64,000 bases of DNA from Raineya sp. (GTDB lineage Bacteria; Bacteroidota; Bacteroidia; Cytophagales; Thermonemataceae), in assembly GCA_025454915.1 (NCBI GenBank), contig JALONN010000003.1, positions 248,001 through 312,000 of the forward strand. Reading direction: 5' to 3'. Under the pieces are notes generated by a model, which had not been told where the DNA came from, made no database searches, and worked only from the letters and a program-made list of their open reading frames with translations. Made by a program: the position numbers and the translations under genes. Shown piece after piece: positions 19,347 to 26,197 of the stretch (its first letter is position 1; every line of letters begins with the position of its first letter).

Positions 19347-20119
19347 AATATAGTAACAGAAGGTATTTGTTGTTTTATATATTTGATTGTTTCTCTTGGT
19401 ATTTTATCATGATCTATAACTAAACTCTCTAATTTCCTTAATTTAGTAATCTCTTTGGGTAAATCTGAAAGCAAGTTTTCAGATAGCCATAATATCTTCA
19501 ATTCTTGGCAATCACCTATATTAGATGGAAGCTCTGTAAGTTTATTTTTGTCTAAAATTAACACTTCCAATTTGCTCAACTTTAATATTTTAGGTATTTT
19601 ATATATCTGATTATTAGCCAAATTCAAAGTTTGTAAATTCTCAGATTCATTGAGCATTTGATTAATTTGATTATCACTTAAAATTAATATTTTTAAATTT
19701 TGCAGTTTTCCAATCTCGGCAGGCAAAGATTTTATTTTGTTATTTGCTAAGTTGAGTTCTATTAAATTAGTTAAGTTGCCTATTTCTTTAGGAATAGTTT
19801 CTATTCCTGCATTATTAATTTGTATTGCTATTAAACTTTTCAATTCTCCTATTGAACTTGGTAATTCTTTCATGGAGCAATTATTACAAATTAGTATTTT
19901 CAAATTGATAAACTTGTTGGTTAGTTTACTCCAATCTGGTGTACCTGATAACTCCAGAATCTCTACATATTTAGGGTATTTAATATTTTCTAAGGATTCT
20001 TTCTTTCCAAATCCACTATTATACTTTCTAAAAACATCTGTATTTTTAAAATCTTGACTAAAAATATTTTCCATAGTCAAGAGAAAAAGGCAAAAAAATA
20101 GTAATATATATTTCCTCAT
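19343..20119 (-). CDS. Secreted leucine-rich repeat protein (LRR copy 4)
   Basis: A 258-residue protein beginning MRKYILLFFCLFLLTMENIFSQ, a signal peptide. About seven LRRs follow with the LxxLxLxxNxIxxLPxxI pattern. The start at 20119 aligns with the other copies; an ATG 99 nt upstream would add a non-signal-like extension and is rejected. It is divergent from the phosphatase-like gene at 20198, with a short shared intergenic region. Confidence 0.85.
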   Translation of the reverse strand: MRKYILLFFCLFLLTMENIFSQDFKNTDVFRKYNSGFGKKESLENIKYPKYVEILELSGTPDWSKLTNKFINLKILICNNCSMKELPSSIGELKSLIAIQINNAGIETIPKEIGNLTNLIELNLANNKIKSLPAEIGKLQNLKILILSDNQINQMLNESENLQTLNLANNQIYKIPKILKLSKLEVLILDKNKLTELPSNIGDCQELKILWLSENLLSDLPKEITKLRKLESLVIDHDKIPRETIKYIKQQIPSVTIF

Positions 20120-20197
20120 AAAAATCTTATTTGAAGTTATGAAAACAAAAATAATGCAAAGTTTCATATTGTATAAGTATATGCTTATTTTTGCACA

Positions 20198-20964
20198 ATG
20201 AATGATAGTTCTTTCCATTTCAAGCCTTTCTGGTTACATTCCATTCTAAAAATAGGCTCATTCCATACAAATTTTTGTGAAGACTTTTTAATACACGAAC
20301 CCGTCAGCTCCAACATACAAGTTTTAGCAGTCATGGATGGTTGTACGATGGGCAAAGAATCTGTTTTTGCTTCCTTGCTGGTTAATAAAGTTTTAAGAAA
20401 AATATGTAAAACCATGTTTTATCAAGATTTCCTATCGCCTATTTCTGATAATCTGGAGATTCTGCTTCAAAAGATTTTGGGAGATTTATTTCAGGAACTC
20501 AAATATCAAAAAAACAGGCTTATTTTAGAAGCACAAGAGTTACTTTCTACTCTGGTTATCAGTGTTATTGATACTCAAAACACGAAACATTTTGTTTAGT
20601 CATTGGTGATGGTTGTATTTATTGTGATGGAAAAATGTATGAATATGAGCAAAACAACACACCCGATTATTTAGGCTATCATCTGCATCAAGATTTTGAA
20701 GAGTGGTATATATCTCAGCATCAAAAAGTTCACATTCAAGATTTTCAAAATATTGCCATTTGTACTGATGGAATATTTTCTTTTCAAAAACAAAGAGATT
20801 CCATCATAGAAAAAACAGAAACTGCTTTTATAGAATTCTTACTTTCAGACGATAAAGATTTTCATTTACCTAACTTTTTTGAGAAAAAACTTAGATGGAT
20901 TGAGCAAAAATGGCTTTACGATTTAACAGATGATTTGGCTATTGTGAGGTTTTCTTATTTGTAA
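20198..20964 (+). pseudogene. PP2C-like serine/threonine phosphatase with a one-base frameshift
   Basis: Two frames together encode a complete PP2C-type fold of about 255 residues. The first part has the metal motifs NFCEDFLIHEP and VLAVMDGCTMG plus the STLVISVID strand. The second part resumes with VIGDGCIYCDG, IAICTDGIFSF and DDLAIVRF. The break is at about 20590, where one T added to the TTTT run would fuse ..KHF to CLVIGDG.. in frame. Either the gene is recently inactivated or this is a homopolymer sequencing error. PP2C enzymes remove phosphate from Ser/Thr in signalling. It is convergent with the adenosine deaminase-like gene. Confidence 0.8.
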
Positions 20965-20967
20965 CAC

Positions 20968-22419
20968 TTATTTCAATGCTATAAACTTCTCAAATTCAGC
21001 AAACTGTATATCCAAGCGTTTTAAACACTCTTTTTTTCGGTTATCTTCCAGAAAAGAATACTGAATGCTGTTGTAAACAAACTGCTTAATTTCTTTATAA
21101 CTCCATGAATATCTGGTGATAAGTTTAAAATATTCGTTTGTCAGGCTTGACCGAGAAACCCCTGGGTCATCTGAAGAAATAATGATAGGAACACCTGCTT
21201 TGTGGTATAACATAACAGGGTGACTGTTTCCGTTTATTCCAACACCCAAAATAAATTCATTGCTGGTAATGTTAATTTCGACAGGGATATTTCTGTTCTT
21301 CATTGTTTTAAGGGTATTTACCATATCTTTCTCGTAAGCAATATCTACTCCATGCCCTATTCTTTCTGCACCCGCTGTTTCAATCGCATTTTTGATATTC
21401 GATTGTAGATACTCGCTATTTGCTAGTGCTGGAACCAATTCGCCAGCATGCAAAGCCAGTCGTACACGAGGGTATTTTTGCTTGAGCAGTTTAAACATTT
21501 GCATATGTAGCCAGTAGTTTTTGAGGGCATTTTCGTTATTTTCAGGTCCTACAATGTTTACACCCACAAATAAGCCTGCCTCATCAAGCTCTATTGCTCT
21601 AAAGCAAGCATATAAGTCTTTCAAAACTTTTGTATTTTTCTGTAAACGAAATACATACGTCTGAAGCCTCAATGTAAATTGCAAATCATCAATACCTTCA
21701 TGGGCTTTTCGGGTTTGTAGAATATATTGCTGAATGTATTGAGTGTAAGCCTTATCCGATTCCATTTTTTTGAGCATAGAAGTCAGCAAACGCATTGCCC
21801 GAACAGAGTCTTTTTTACTTTGATACAAAAGCAACGAATCTTCATAAGAATCTGGAAATTTGACTTTTAGGTTTGCACTTGAAGGGGCTTCATAAATGGT
21901 TTCGATGTATTGAACTTTCTCTTTCAGAGCCTGATTTTTAAGATATGCAAACCCATCTTTTTCGTTGCGTAACTCTAAACCTGCTCCAAAATTGGGTGCT
22001 GTAAAAAAATAATGACTAGATTGTTTCACATCAAACAATTGATTGCAGGGTATCGGAAAACCCTCAATAGACCATCTTTGCAGGATTTGTGTGTTTTTAC
22101 GAAGTTCATCAATTGAGATGCAATTTTTACAAGGAGTATTGACAAACAGGCTTTTCACTTGTGGGTCTGTGTTATAGAATTTACCCATTTTTTTAGCCCA
22201 GTCTAAATATACTTCTACCGGAATAGCTCCTGTATAATGATGATGAATATCTCCGCCTTTGGGCATGAATGCCACAAATTCAGCTATTTTGGCACTATCA
22301 TTTTGATATTTTATTTTGGAAAAGTATGTTTCTGTAATTTCTTCGTTGTTTTGAGCTAAAACAATATTCTTTAGTAAAAATGCCAAAAGTACAAGTATCA
22401 AATGCCTAAATTTATTCAT
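20968..22419 (-). CDS. Secreted adenosine deaminase-family protein
   Basis: A 483-residue protein with a signal peptide (MNKFRHLILVLLAFLLKNIVLAQ). The adenosine deaminase/ADGF signatures are visible: GGDIHHHYTGAI (metal-binding HxH), LHAGE, ERIGHGVDI and ISSDDPGVS. It should deaminate adenosine or a related purine nucleoside in the periplasm or outside the cell. The length, including about 100 N-terminal residues before the first metal motif, fits the longer growth-factor-like (ADGF) group. It stands alone between the phosphatase-like gene and the RNA cluster. Confidence 0.9.
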   Translation of the reverse strand: MNKFRHLILVLLAFLLKNIVLAQNNEEITETYFSKIKYQNDSAKIAEFVAFMPKGGDIHHHYTGAIPVEVYLDWAKKMGKFYNTDPQVKSLFVNTPCKNCISIDELRKNTQILQRWSIEGFPIPCNQLFDVKQSSHYFFTAPNFGAGLELRNEKDGFAYLKNQALKEKVQYIETIYEAPSSANLKVKFPDSYEDSLLLYQSKKDSVRAMRLLTSMLKKMESDKAYTQYIQQYILQTRKAHEGIDDLQFTLRLQTYVFRLQKNTKVLKDLYACFRAIELDEAGLFVGVNIVGPENNENALKNYWLHMQMFKLLKQKYPRVRLALHAGELVPALANSEYLQSNIKNAIETAGAERIGHGVDIAYEKDMVNTLKTMKNRNIPVEINITSNEFILGVGINGNSHPVMLYHKAGVPIIISSDDPGVSRSSLTNEYFKLITRYSWSYKEIKQFVYNSIQYSFLEDNRKKECLKRLDIQFAEFEKFIALK

Positions 22420-22532
22420 GAGAAGCTTTTTCTAAAATGAATCTAAGAGTTACAAATAAAAGAATTTCCTTTAAAAGCAAAAGTCATCTATTTTATAATT
22501 TTTTTTGAAAAAATTTTGAAAATATTTTCGTG

Positions 22533-22564
22533 TACGCAAATACATTGCGTATTGGTGTATTTGC
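22533..22564. promoter_or_regulatory. Two mutually exclusive hairpins upstream of the Y RNA cluster
   Basis: TACGCAA (22533-22539) pairs with TTGCGTA (22545-22551), while the overlapping GCAAATACA (22536-22544) pairs perfectly with TGTATTTGC (22556-22564). Both cannot form together. The element ends 22 nt before the first Y RNA-like gene, so it may be an operator, an attenuator or part of the promoter. Confidence 0.5.
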
Positions 22565-22586
22565 TTTGTATCATCAAAGAAAATTT

Positions 22587-22717
22587 GAGTGTCGTAAAAA
22601 AGAGTTACTTCGCAATCATAAACAGGGGAGGAATGGCATGGCAACCTACAATATTGCGAAGCCATCAGGTTCGAATCCTGCATTGCAAGCCCCGATTTCT
22701 CTTTTGCTTTTTACCTC
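22587..22717 (+). ncRNA. Y RNA-like RNA copy A with a linear tRNA-like insert
   Basis: The terminal Ro-type stem is GAG (22587-22589), a 4-nt bulge TGTC, GTA, then AAAAGAG (22598-22604). It pairs with CTCTTTT (22699-22705), a 6-nt bulge GCTTTT, TAC and CTC (22715-22717). The conserved TTACTTCG follows the 5' strand. The insert looks like a tRNA read in normal order: GCAAT (22612-22616) pairs with ATTGC (22682-22686), and the T-arm is CAGG-TTCGAAT-CCTG (22666-22680). A long hairpin ATGGC/GCCAT (22633-22665) lies between. The acceptor-like ends are embedded, so there is no free CCA end. Confidence 0.75.
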
Positions 22718-22728
22718 ATAGTTTTCTT

Positions 22729-22771
22729 GGAGGAGTTTGGAAGAAAGTAGGTTCGAGTCCTGCCTCCTACA
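22729..22771 (+). ncRNA. Isolated acceptor/T-arm tRNA-like minihelix
   Basis: GGAGGAG (22729-22735) pairs with CTCCTAC (22764-22770) with one mismatch. It encloses an 11-nt bulge and a perfect T-arm, GTAGG-TTCGAGT-CCTGC (22747-22763), followed by an unpaired A. D-arm and anticodon arm are absent. It may be a tRNA 3' fragment, a processed part of the neighbouring Y RNA-like transcripts, or an independent small RNA. Confidence 0.5.
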
Positions 22772-22773
22772 CT

Positions 22774-22842
22774 AAAGAGTGCCGTAGAATAGAGTTACTT
22801 CGACTTCAAAACAACAGTCTCTTTTCGTTTGTTGCCTCTTTT
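22774..22842 (+). ncRNA. Minimal Y RNA-like RNA copy B lacking a tRNA-like module
   Basis: AAAGAG (22774-22779), bulge TGCC, GTA and GAATAGAG (22787-22794) pair with CTCTTTTC (22819-22826), bulge GTTTGT, TGC and CTCTTT (22836-22841), then a T run. There is one T/T mismatch and one G-U pair. The loop of 24 nt keeps TTACTTCG but holds no tRNA-like insert, so this would be a roughly 65-nt Ro-binding module alone. Confidence 0.65.
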
Positions 22843-22860
22843 ATTAAAAAATTAAGACAT

Positions 22861-23012
22861 AAACAGTGTCGTAGAAAAGTCTTACTTCGTTCCCAGCCTT
22901 GAGAAGCAGGTGCAAATCCTGCCCCTCCGCCTATGGAGAGGTGGTCTATAAAAGTAAGGTGCAAGGAGCAGCAATGCCCATAGTTGACTTTTCGCTTGTT
23001 ACCTGTTTTTTT
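22861..23012 (+). ncRNA. Y RNA-like RNA copy C with permuted tRNA-like (YrlA-type) module
   Basis: AAACAG (22861-22866), bulge TGTC, GTA and GAAAAGTC (22874-22881) pair with GACTTTTC (22986-22993), bulge GCTTGT, TAC and CTGTTT (23003-23008), ending in a seven-T run. The insert has a T-arm GCAGG-TGCAAAT-CCTGC (22906-22922), followed at once by a closed acceptor-like hairpin CCTCC/GGAG(A)GG (22924-22941). A D-arm-like AGTAAGG and a GGAGCAGCAATGC segment follow. T-arm before a looped acceptor before D-arm is the circularly permuted order of the published YrlA tRNA mimics, which also lack a CCA end. Confidence 0.8.
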
Positions 23013-23016
23013 AATA

Positions 23017-23040
23017 TTAAAAAGAGTATCGTATTTTTAA
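23017..23040 (+). promoter_or_regulatory. Leader hairpin displaying a Ro-motif strand, upstream of the 145-aa gene
   Basis: TTAAAAA (23017-23023) pairs with TTTTTAA (23034-23040), leaving GAGTATCGTA as the loop. That loop equals the 5' strand of the Y RNA stem (GAG, 4-nt bulge, GTA) without its 3' partner. The same element lies before the TROVE gene. It may also be a weak A/T terminator for copy C. Confidence 0.45.
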
Positions 23041-23155
23041 ATTTCTATGGCGTTTGGTAGCTTTATGTATATTTACTCCTTGCATAAAACTTTAGTTTAA
23101 AAATAAACTCAAAGGCTATCACTTTTAGGTGTACAAATAATTAAAATTTAACATT

Positions 23156-23593
23156 ATGATACAAGAATTAATAAAGCAATGGGAAGAAAATAAGTTAAAA
23201 CTTGAAGAGTATTTCAGAACTACAAAGCAAGGAGAATACTCAACGAGTTATAAACAAATCGTTACAAAACTATTTGAGTTATGTTTGCCAAAAGCAGATG
23301 AACATAGTGGCTTTGATTTAAGTAAAATGACTGTTATTGATGATGGACATTATCAGGGTACACAGATATTTATAATACCCAAAAACACTTATCAGCCAAG
23401 TGTAGGAGATTATGTGATGACAAACACTTATTATGGTAGCTGTTCAGGTTGTGATACTCTTCAAGCCATTTGGAATTATGAAGACGGTTTACCAACAGAG
23501 AAGCAAGTTAAAGAGTATATGACCCTTGCTTTACATTTGGTACAGAAACTTAAATGGCTTGGTGATGATTCGTTAGCCAACCATGAAGTTTAA
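23156..23593 (+). CDS. Conserved-looking small protein with YGSCSGCDTL motif, inside the Y RNA cluster
   Basis: A 145-residue cytosolic protein with no signal peptide or membrane segment. The N-terminus is a charged helix (MIQELIKQWEENKLKLEEYF). The centre has DDGHYQGTQIFIIP and NTYYGSCSGCDTLQAIW, whose Cys-x2-Cys pair may bind metal or be redox-active. The C-terminus is helical. I do not recognise a function, though proteins with this motif occur widely as hypotheticals. It is flanked by Y RNA-like copies C and D/E, and its leader shares a 52-nt near-identical segment with the TROVE gene leader, so co-regulation is likely. Confidence 0.8.
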   Translation: MIQELIKQWEENKLKLEEYFRTTKQGEYSTSYKQIVTKLFELCLPKADEHSGFDLSKMTVIDDGHYQGTQIFIIPKNTYQPSVGDYVMTNTYYGSCSGCDTLQAIWNYEDGLPTEKQVKEYMTLALHLVQKLKWLGDDSLANHEV

Positions 23594-23600
23594 ACAAAAA

Positions 23601-23646
23601 AGAGCATAATGCTCAGAGTAATTTTTCGCTTATTACCTATTTTTTA
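23601..23646 (+). pseudogene. 3' remnant of a Y RNA-like gene (copy D)
   Basis: GAGC/GCTC hairpin (23602-23614), ATTTTTC, bulge GCTTAT, TAC and CTATTTTTT reproduce the 3' third of copies C and E. No matching 5' strand GAAAAAT with TGTC/GTA lies upstream, where the 145-aa gene ends instead. It could still act as a terminator-like tail. Confidence 0.65.
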
Positions 23647-23663
23647 AAAATAAACAAAGATAT

Positions 23664-23810
23664 AAACAGTGTCGTAGAAAAATCATACTTCGATTTTCAT
23701 TCGTGTAAAGCAGGTGCAAATCCTGCCCCTCCACTGGAGTGGTCGTCTATGTAGTAGGACACAGGAGCAGTAATGCTCAGACTGATTTTTCGCTTGTTAC
23801 CTGTTTTTTT
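23664..23810 (+). ncRNA. Y RNA-like RNA copy E with permuted tRNA-like (YrlA-type) module
   Basis: AAACAG (23664-23669), bulge TGTC, GTA and GAAAAATC (23677-23684) pair with GATTTTTC (23784-23791), bulge GCTTGT, TAC and CTGTTT (23801-23806), then a seven-T run. Relative to copy C the stem changes GTC/GAC to ATC/GAT on both strands, a compensatory change. The T-arm GCAGG-TGCAAAT-CCTGC (23710-23726) is followed by an acceptor-like hairpin CTCC/GGAG (to 23742), a D-arm-like AGTAGG, and GAGC/GCTC (23765-23778). It lies 40 nt upstream of the TROVE gene, the classic position of bacterial Y RNAs. Confidence 0.85.
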
Positions 23811-23814
23811 AACA

Positions 23815-23838
23815 TTAAAAAGAGTGTCGTATTTTTAA
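23815..23838 (+). promoter_or_regulatory. Leader hairpin displaying a Ro-motif strand, upstream of the TROVE gene
   Basis: TTAAAAA pairs with TTTTTAA around the loop GAGTGTCGTA, identical to the 5' Ro-motif strand of copy A. It starts four bases after the copy E T run and ends 11 nt before the TROVE ATG. Binding of the TROVE protein here could regulate its own translation; this is inference. Confidence 0.45.
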
Positions 23839-23849
23839 CCTCTATAACT

Positions 23850-25427
23850 ATGAAATTTAACCAAAAATCTACAGAAACTAATATTACCACCAATTATATG
23901 GGTGGTAAAGCCTACACCCTCACACCAGCTATGGAGCTTTATACAGCTGTTGTAGCCACTATGCTTGATAACAGTTATTATGAAAAAGCTAATAACCGTT
24001 TAGAACGTATTCAGAAACTTATAGCTCAAAACGACCCTACTTTTGTAGCAAAACTGGCTGTTTATACTCGTGAAAAAATGTATTTGCGTAGTGCTCCTGT
24101 TGTTTTGGCTGTTGAGCTTGCAAAACATCATAAAGGAGATGATTTGGTTAGTAAACTGGTAACCAGAGTTGTACAACGAGCAGATGAAATCACAGAAATT
24201 TTATCTTATTATGCCATCGCCAATAATCGTCAGGGTGTCAAAAAATTAGGAAAACTTTCTAAGCAAATTCAGAAAGGCTTGGCAATGGCTTTTCAAAAAT
24301 TTGATGAGTATCAGTTTGCCAAATACAACAGAGATACAACTGTAAAACTTCGTGATGCTTTGTTTTTGATACACCCAAAAGGAAAAGATGATGCTCAACA
24401 AAATCTTTTTAATAAAATTGTATCTGATACTTTAGAAACACCTTACACTTGGGAAACACAGCTTTCGGCATTGGGTAACCAAAATTTTGCCAGCGAAGCT
24501 GAAAAACAACTGGCTAAAGCCATTTTATGGGAAGAATTGATGCAAAGTGGTAAAATAGGTTATATGGCTACGCTTCGAAACTTGAGAAACATTTGTTTAC
24601 AAGGTACAGAAAAATCTTTGGATATTGCTCTTAGTCTTATAACCAATGAAGTACAAGTAAAAAAGTCGAAACAATTACCATTTCGCTATCTTTCTGCTTA
24701 CTCAGAAATTGAAAAAATTAATGAGCAAGACATGGTTTTCCCTGAAAAGAAAGCTAAAGTGGCTGATATTCTAAAAGCTTTGGAAAAAGCTGTGAGTCAT
24801 TCAATAGATAACCTTCCTGAACTGGCTGGTAAAACACTGATTCTAACTGATAACTCAGGTAGTATGCGTGGAGATGGTGGTGGAGCATCTTTGGTTTCGG
24901 CAATGAGTAAACGAACTACAGCAGATATTGCCAATTTATTTGCTGCTCTGTATTGGAAAAAAGCTCAAAATTCGCTGATAGGTTTGTTTGGTGACAGACT
25001 TATTATGCCAAACCTAAAACCTGATATGGATGTTTTTACGGCATTCAAGCATATCAATAAAGAAGCTCTACAATGTGGTCCTTCTACAGAAACTGGTATT
25101 TTTGAAATGTTAAATAAACTTATTCGTGATAAAATTATAGTAGATAGAATCGTTATTTTCTCTGACTGTCAGGTGGGTACAGGTTGTATTTGGTACGACC
25201 ACAAAGGAAATCGTGGTGATAGCTTCTATGCTTTGTTTCAAAAATATAAAAAAGAAATCAATCCAAATGTTCTTACGTATAGTGTTGATTTGAAGGGTTA
25301 TGGCAATACACTTTTCAAGGAAGGCGTGATGACTGTTGCTGGTTGGAGTGATAAAATATTTGATATGATGCATGCCATTGAAACAACTGGCTCCATAGAA
25401 TCTGAAATTAATAAAATTGAACTCTAA
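23850..25427 (+). CDS. rsr: TROVE/vWA domain protein, bacterial Ro60 (Rsr) homologue
   Basis: A 525-residue Ro60-type RNA-binding protein. Residues 15-310 form the HEAT-like TROVE ring (TPAMELYTAVVATML, REKMYLRSAPVVLAVELA, LRDALFLIHPKGK). Residues 325-525 are a von Willebrand A domain with a complete MIDAS, D334-N-S336-G-S338, plus later TETG and FSDCQVG motifs. The family binds misfolded RNA 3' ends in the ring cavity and Y RNA on the outer surface, and Rsr works with exoribonucleases in RNA decay. I start at 23850 because an upstream in-frame ATG at 23739 would lie inside Y RNA copy E. No rtcB or PNPase gene lies nearby. Confidence 0.95.
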   Translation: MKFNQKSTETNITTNYMGGKAYTLTPAMELYTAVVATMLDNSYYEKANNRLERIQKLIAQNDPTFVAKLAVYTREKMYLRSAPVVLAVELAKHHKGDDLVSKLVTRVVQRADEITEILSYYAIANNRQGVKKLGKLSKQIQKGLAMAFQKFDEYQFAKYNRDTTVKLRDALFLIHPKGKDDAQQNLFNKIVSDTLETPYTWETQLSALGNQNFASEAEKQLAKAILWEELMQSGKIGYMATLRNLRNICLQGTEKSLDIALSLITNEVQVKKSKQLPFRYLSAYSEIEKINEQDMVFPEKKAKVADILKALEKAVSHSIDNLPELAGKTLILTDNSGSMRGDGGGASLVSAMSKRTTADIANLFAALYWKKAQNSLIGLFGDRLIMPNLKPDMDVFTAFKHINKEALQCGPSTETGIFEMLNKLIRDKIIVDRIVIFSDCQVGTGCIWYDHKGNRGDSFYALFQKYKKEINPNVLTYSVDLKGYGNTLFKEGVMTVAGWSDKIFDMMHAIETTGSIESEINKIEL

Positions 25428-25428
25428 C

Positions 25429-25450
25429 AAAAGGGGCAAATGCCCCTTTT
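25429..25450. terminator. Bidirectional terminator between rsr and a methyltransferase gene
   Basis: A perfect 10-bp stem AAAAGGGGCA with a 2-nt loop, bounded by A and T tracts, separates the convergent stops. Confidence 0.85.
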
Positions 25451-26192
25451 AACTTTTAGGTATCTCCCCTACTTTCATAAAAATAGGAAAAGTTACTTCA
25501 AAACTCTCTTTTTGAGCTATTGCCTGTTTGAGTTCATTTTCAATGGTTTGTACAGGGTTCTTACCGTTTTGTTTTTCGTAATGTTTTACAGCAGACCACG
25601 TATTTAAATAACCAATTAAATACTCTAAATTCCAAAGTATTTTATTTTTAAAATTAAATACTTGCGTTTTTTCAAGAGGAAAAGGGATATTTTGATAGTT
25701 GTCATCAATGTGTTTGCGTTCGGCATCCCAGTATTTTCCAATTTGGTTGTAGTAAAAATCTTCAATAATTTTATCTAATGCTGGAAATGTTCTGATTAGT
25801 CCATAGCCCCACATCGCAAAGACACCATCTTTGTTGAGTATTCTTTGTATTTCTTTGTAAAAAGGCTCAAAATCGAACCAATGAACAGCCTGAGCTACCA
25901 CAATCAAGTCGAAAGTATCATTTTCAAAATTTGTTTTTTCGGCAGACTGCACAGAATACTCTATCTTTTCGTTGGGTTGGGCTTGTTTAATTTGCTCACT
26001 ACTGATGTCTGTAGCATACACTTTTTCAAAATATTGAGCTAGCTGCTCTGCTACCTGCCCATTACCTGTACCTACATCCAAAGCAAGTTTTTGATTTGAA
26101 ACCTTTGTCAAAAGTACGTCAAAAAGCTCTTGAGGATAAGTAGGTCTGTATTTGGCATACATATCAGAACCCGTAGAAAAATTATCTTTCAT
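25449..26192 (-). CDS. Class I SAM-dependent methyltransferase
   Basis: A 247-residue methyltransferase. The SAM-binding motif I is LALDVGTGNGQVAEQLAQYF near residue 36, the acidic motif follows as VYATDIS, and the FDLIVVAQAVHWFDF strand is typical of the trans-aconitate/UbiE-like type 11 group. The substrate cannot be told. It begins at 26192, six bases below the stop of the sensor kinase gene at 26198, so it is probably the second gene of that transcript. Confidence 0.9.
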   Translation of the reverse strand: MKDNFSTGSDMYAKYRPTYPQELFDVLLTKVSNQKLALDVGTGNGQVAEQLAQYFEKVYATDISSEQIKQAQPNEKIEYSVQSAEKTNFENDTFDLIVVAQAVHWFDFEPFYKEIQRILNKDGVFAMWGYGLIRTFPALDKIIEDFYYNQIGKYWDAERKHIDDNYQNIPFPLEKTQVFNFKNKILWNLEYLIGYLNTWSAVKHYEKQNGKNPVQTIENELKQAIAQKESFEVTFPIFMKVGEIPKS

Positions 26193-26197
26193 AATTA

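Noticed and set aside
22625..22693. A genuine tRNA gene starting GGGG and ending CCCC
   Set aside because: The T-arm is good, but a 7-bp acceptor, D-arm and anticodon loop do not fit in the right places, and the segment is enclosed by the Ro-type stem.
22516..22902. Open frames of 128 and 63 codons across the Y RNA cluster
   Set aside because: They run through paired RNA structures and have cysteine/phenylalanine-rich, unnatural composition; RNA genes explain the sequence better.
23739..23849. Upstream in-frame ATG for rsr adding 37 residues
   Set aside because: It lies within Y RNA copy E, and TROVE homology starts at MKFNQKSTETN, position 23850.
15075..25427. CRISPR array or insertion sequence behind the repeats
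   Set aside because: Repeat units are RNA genes or CHAT-LRR duplicates with no regular spacers, no transposase and no terminal inverted repeats.
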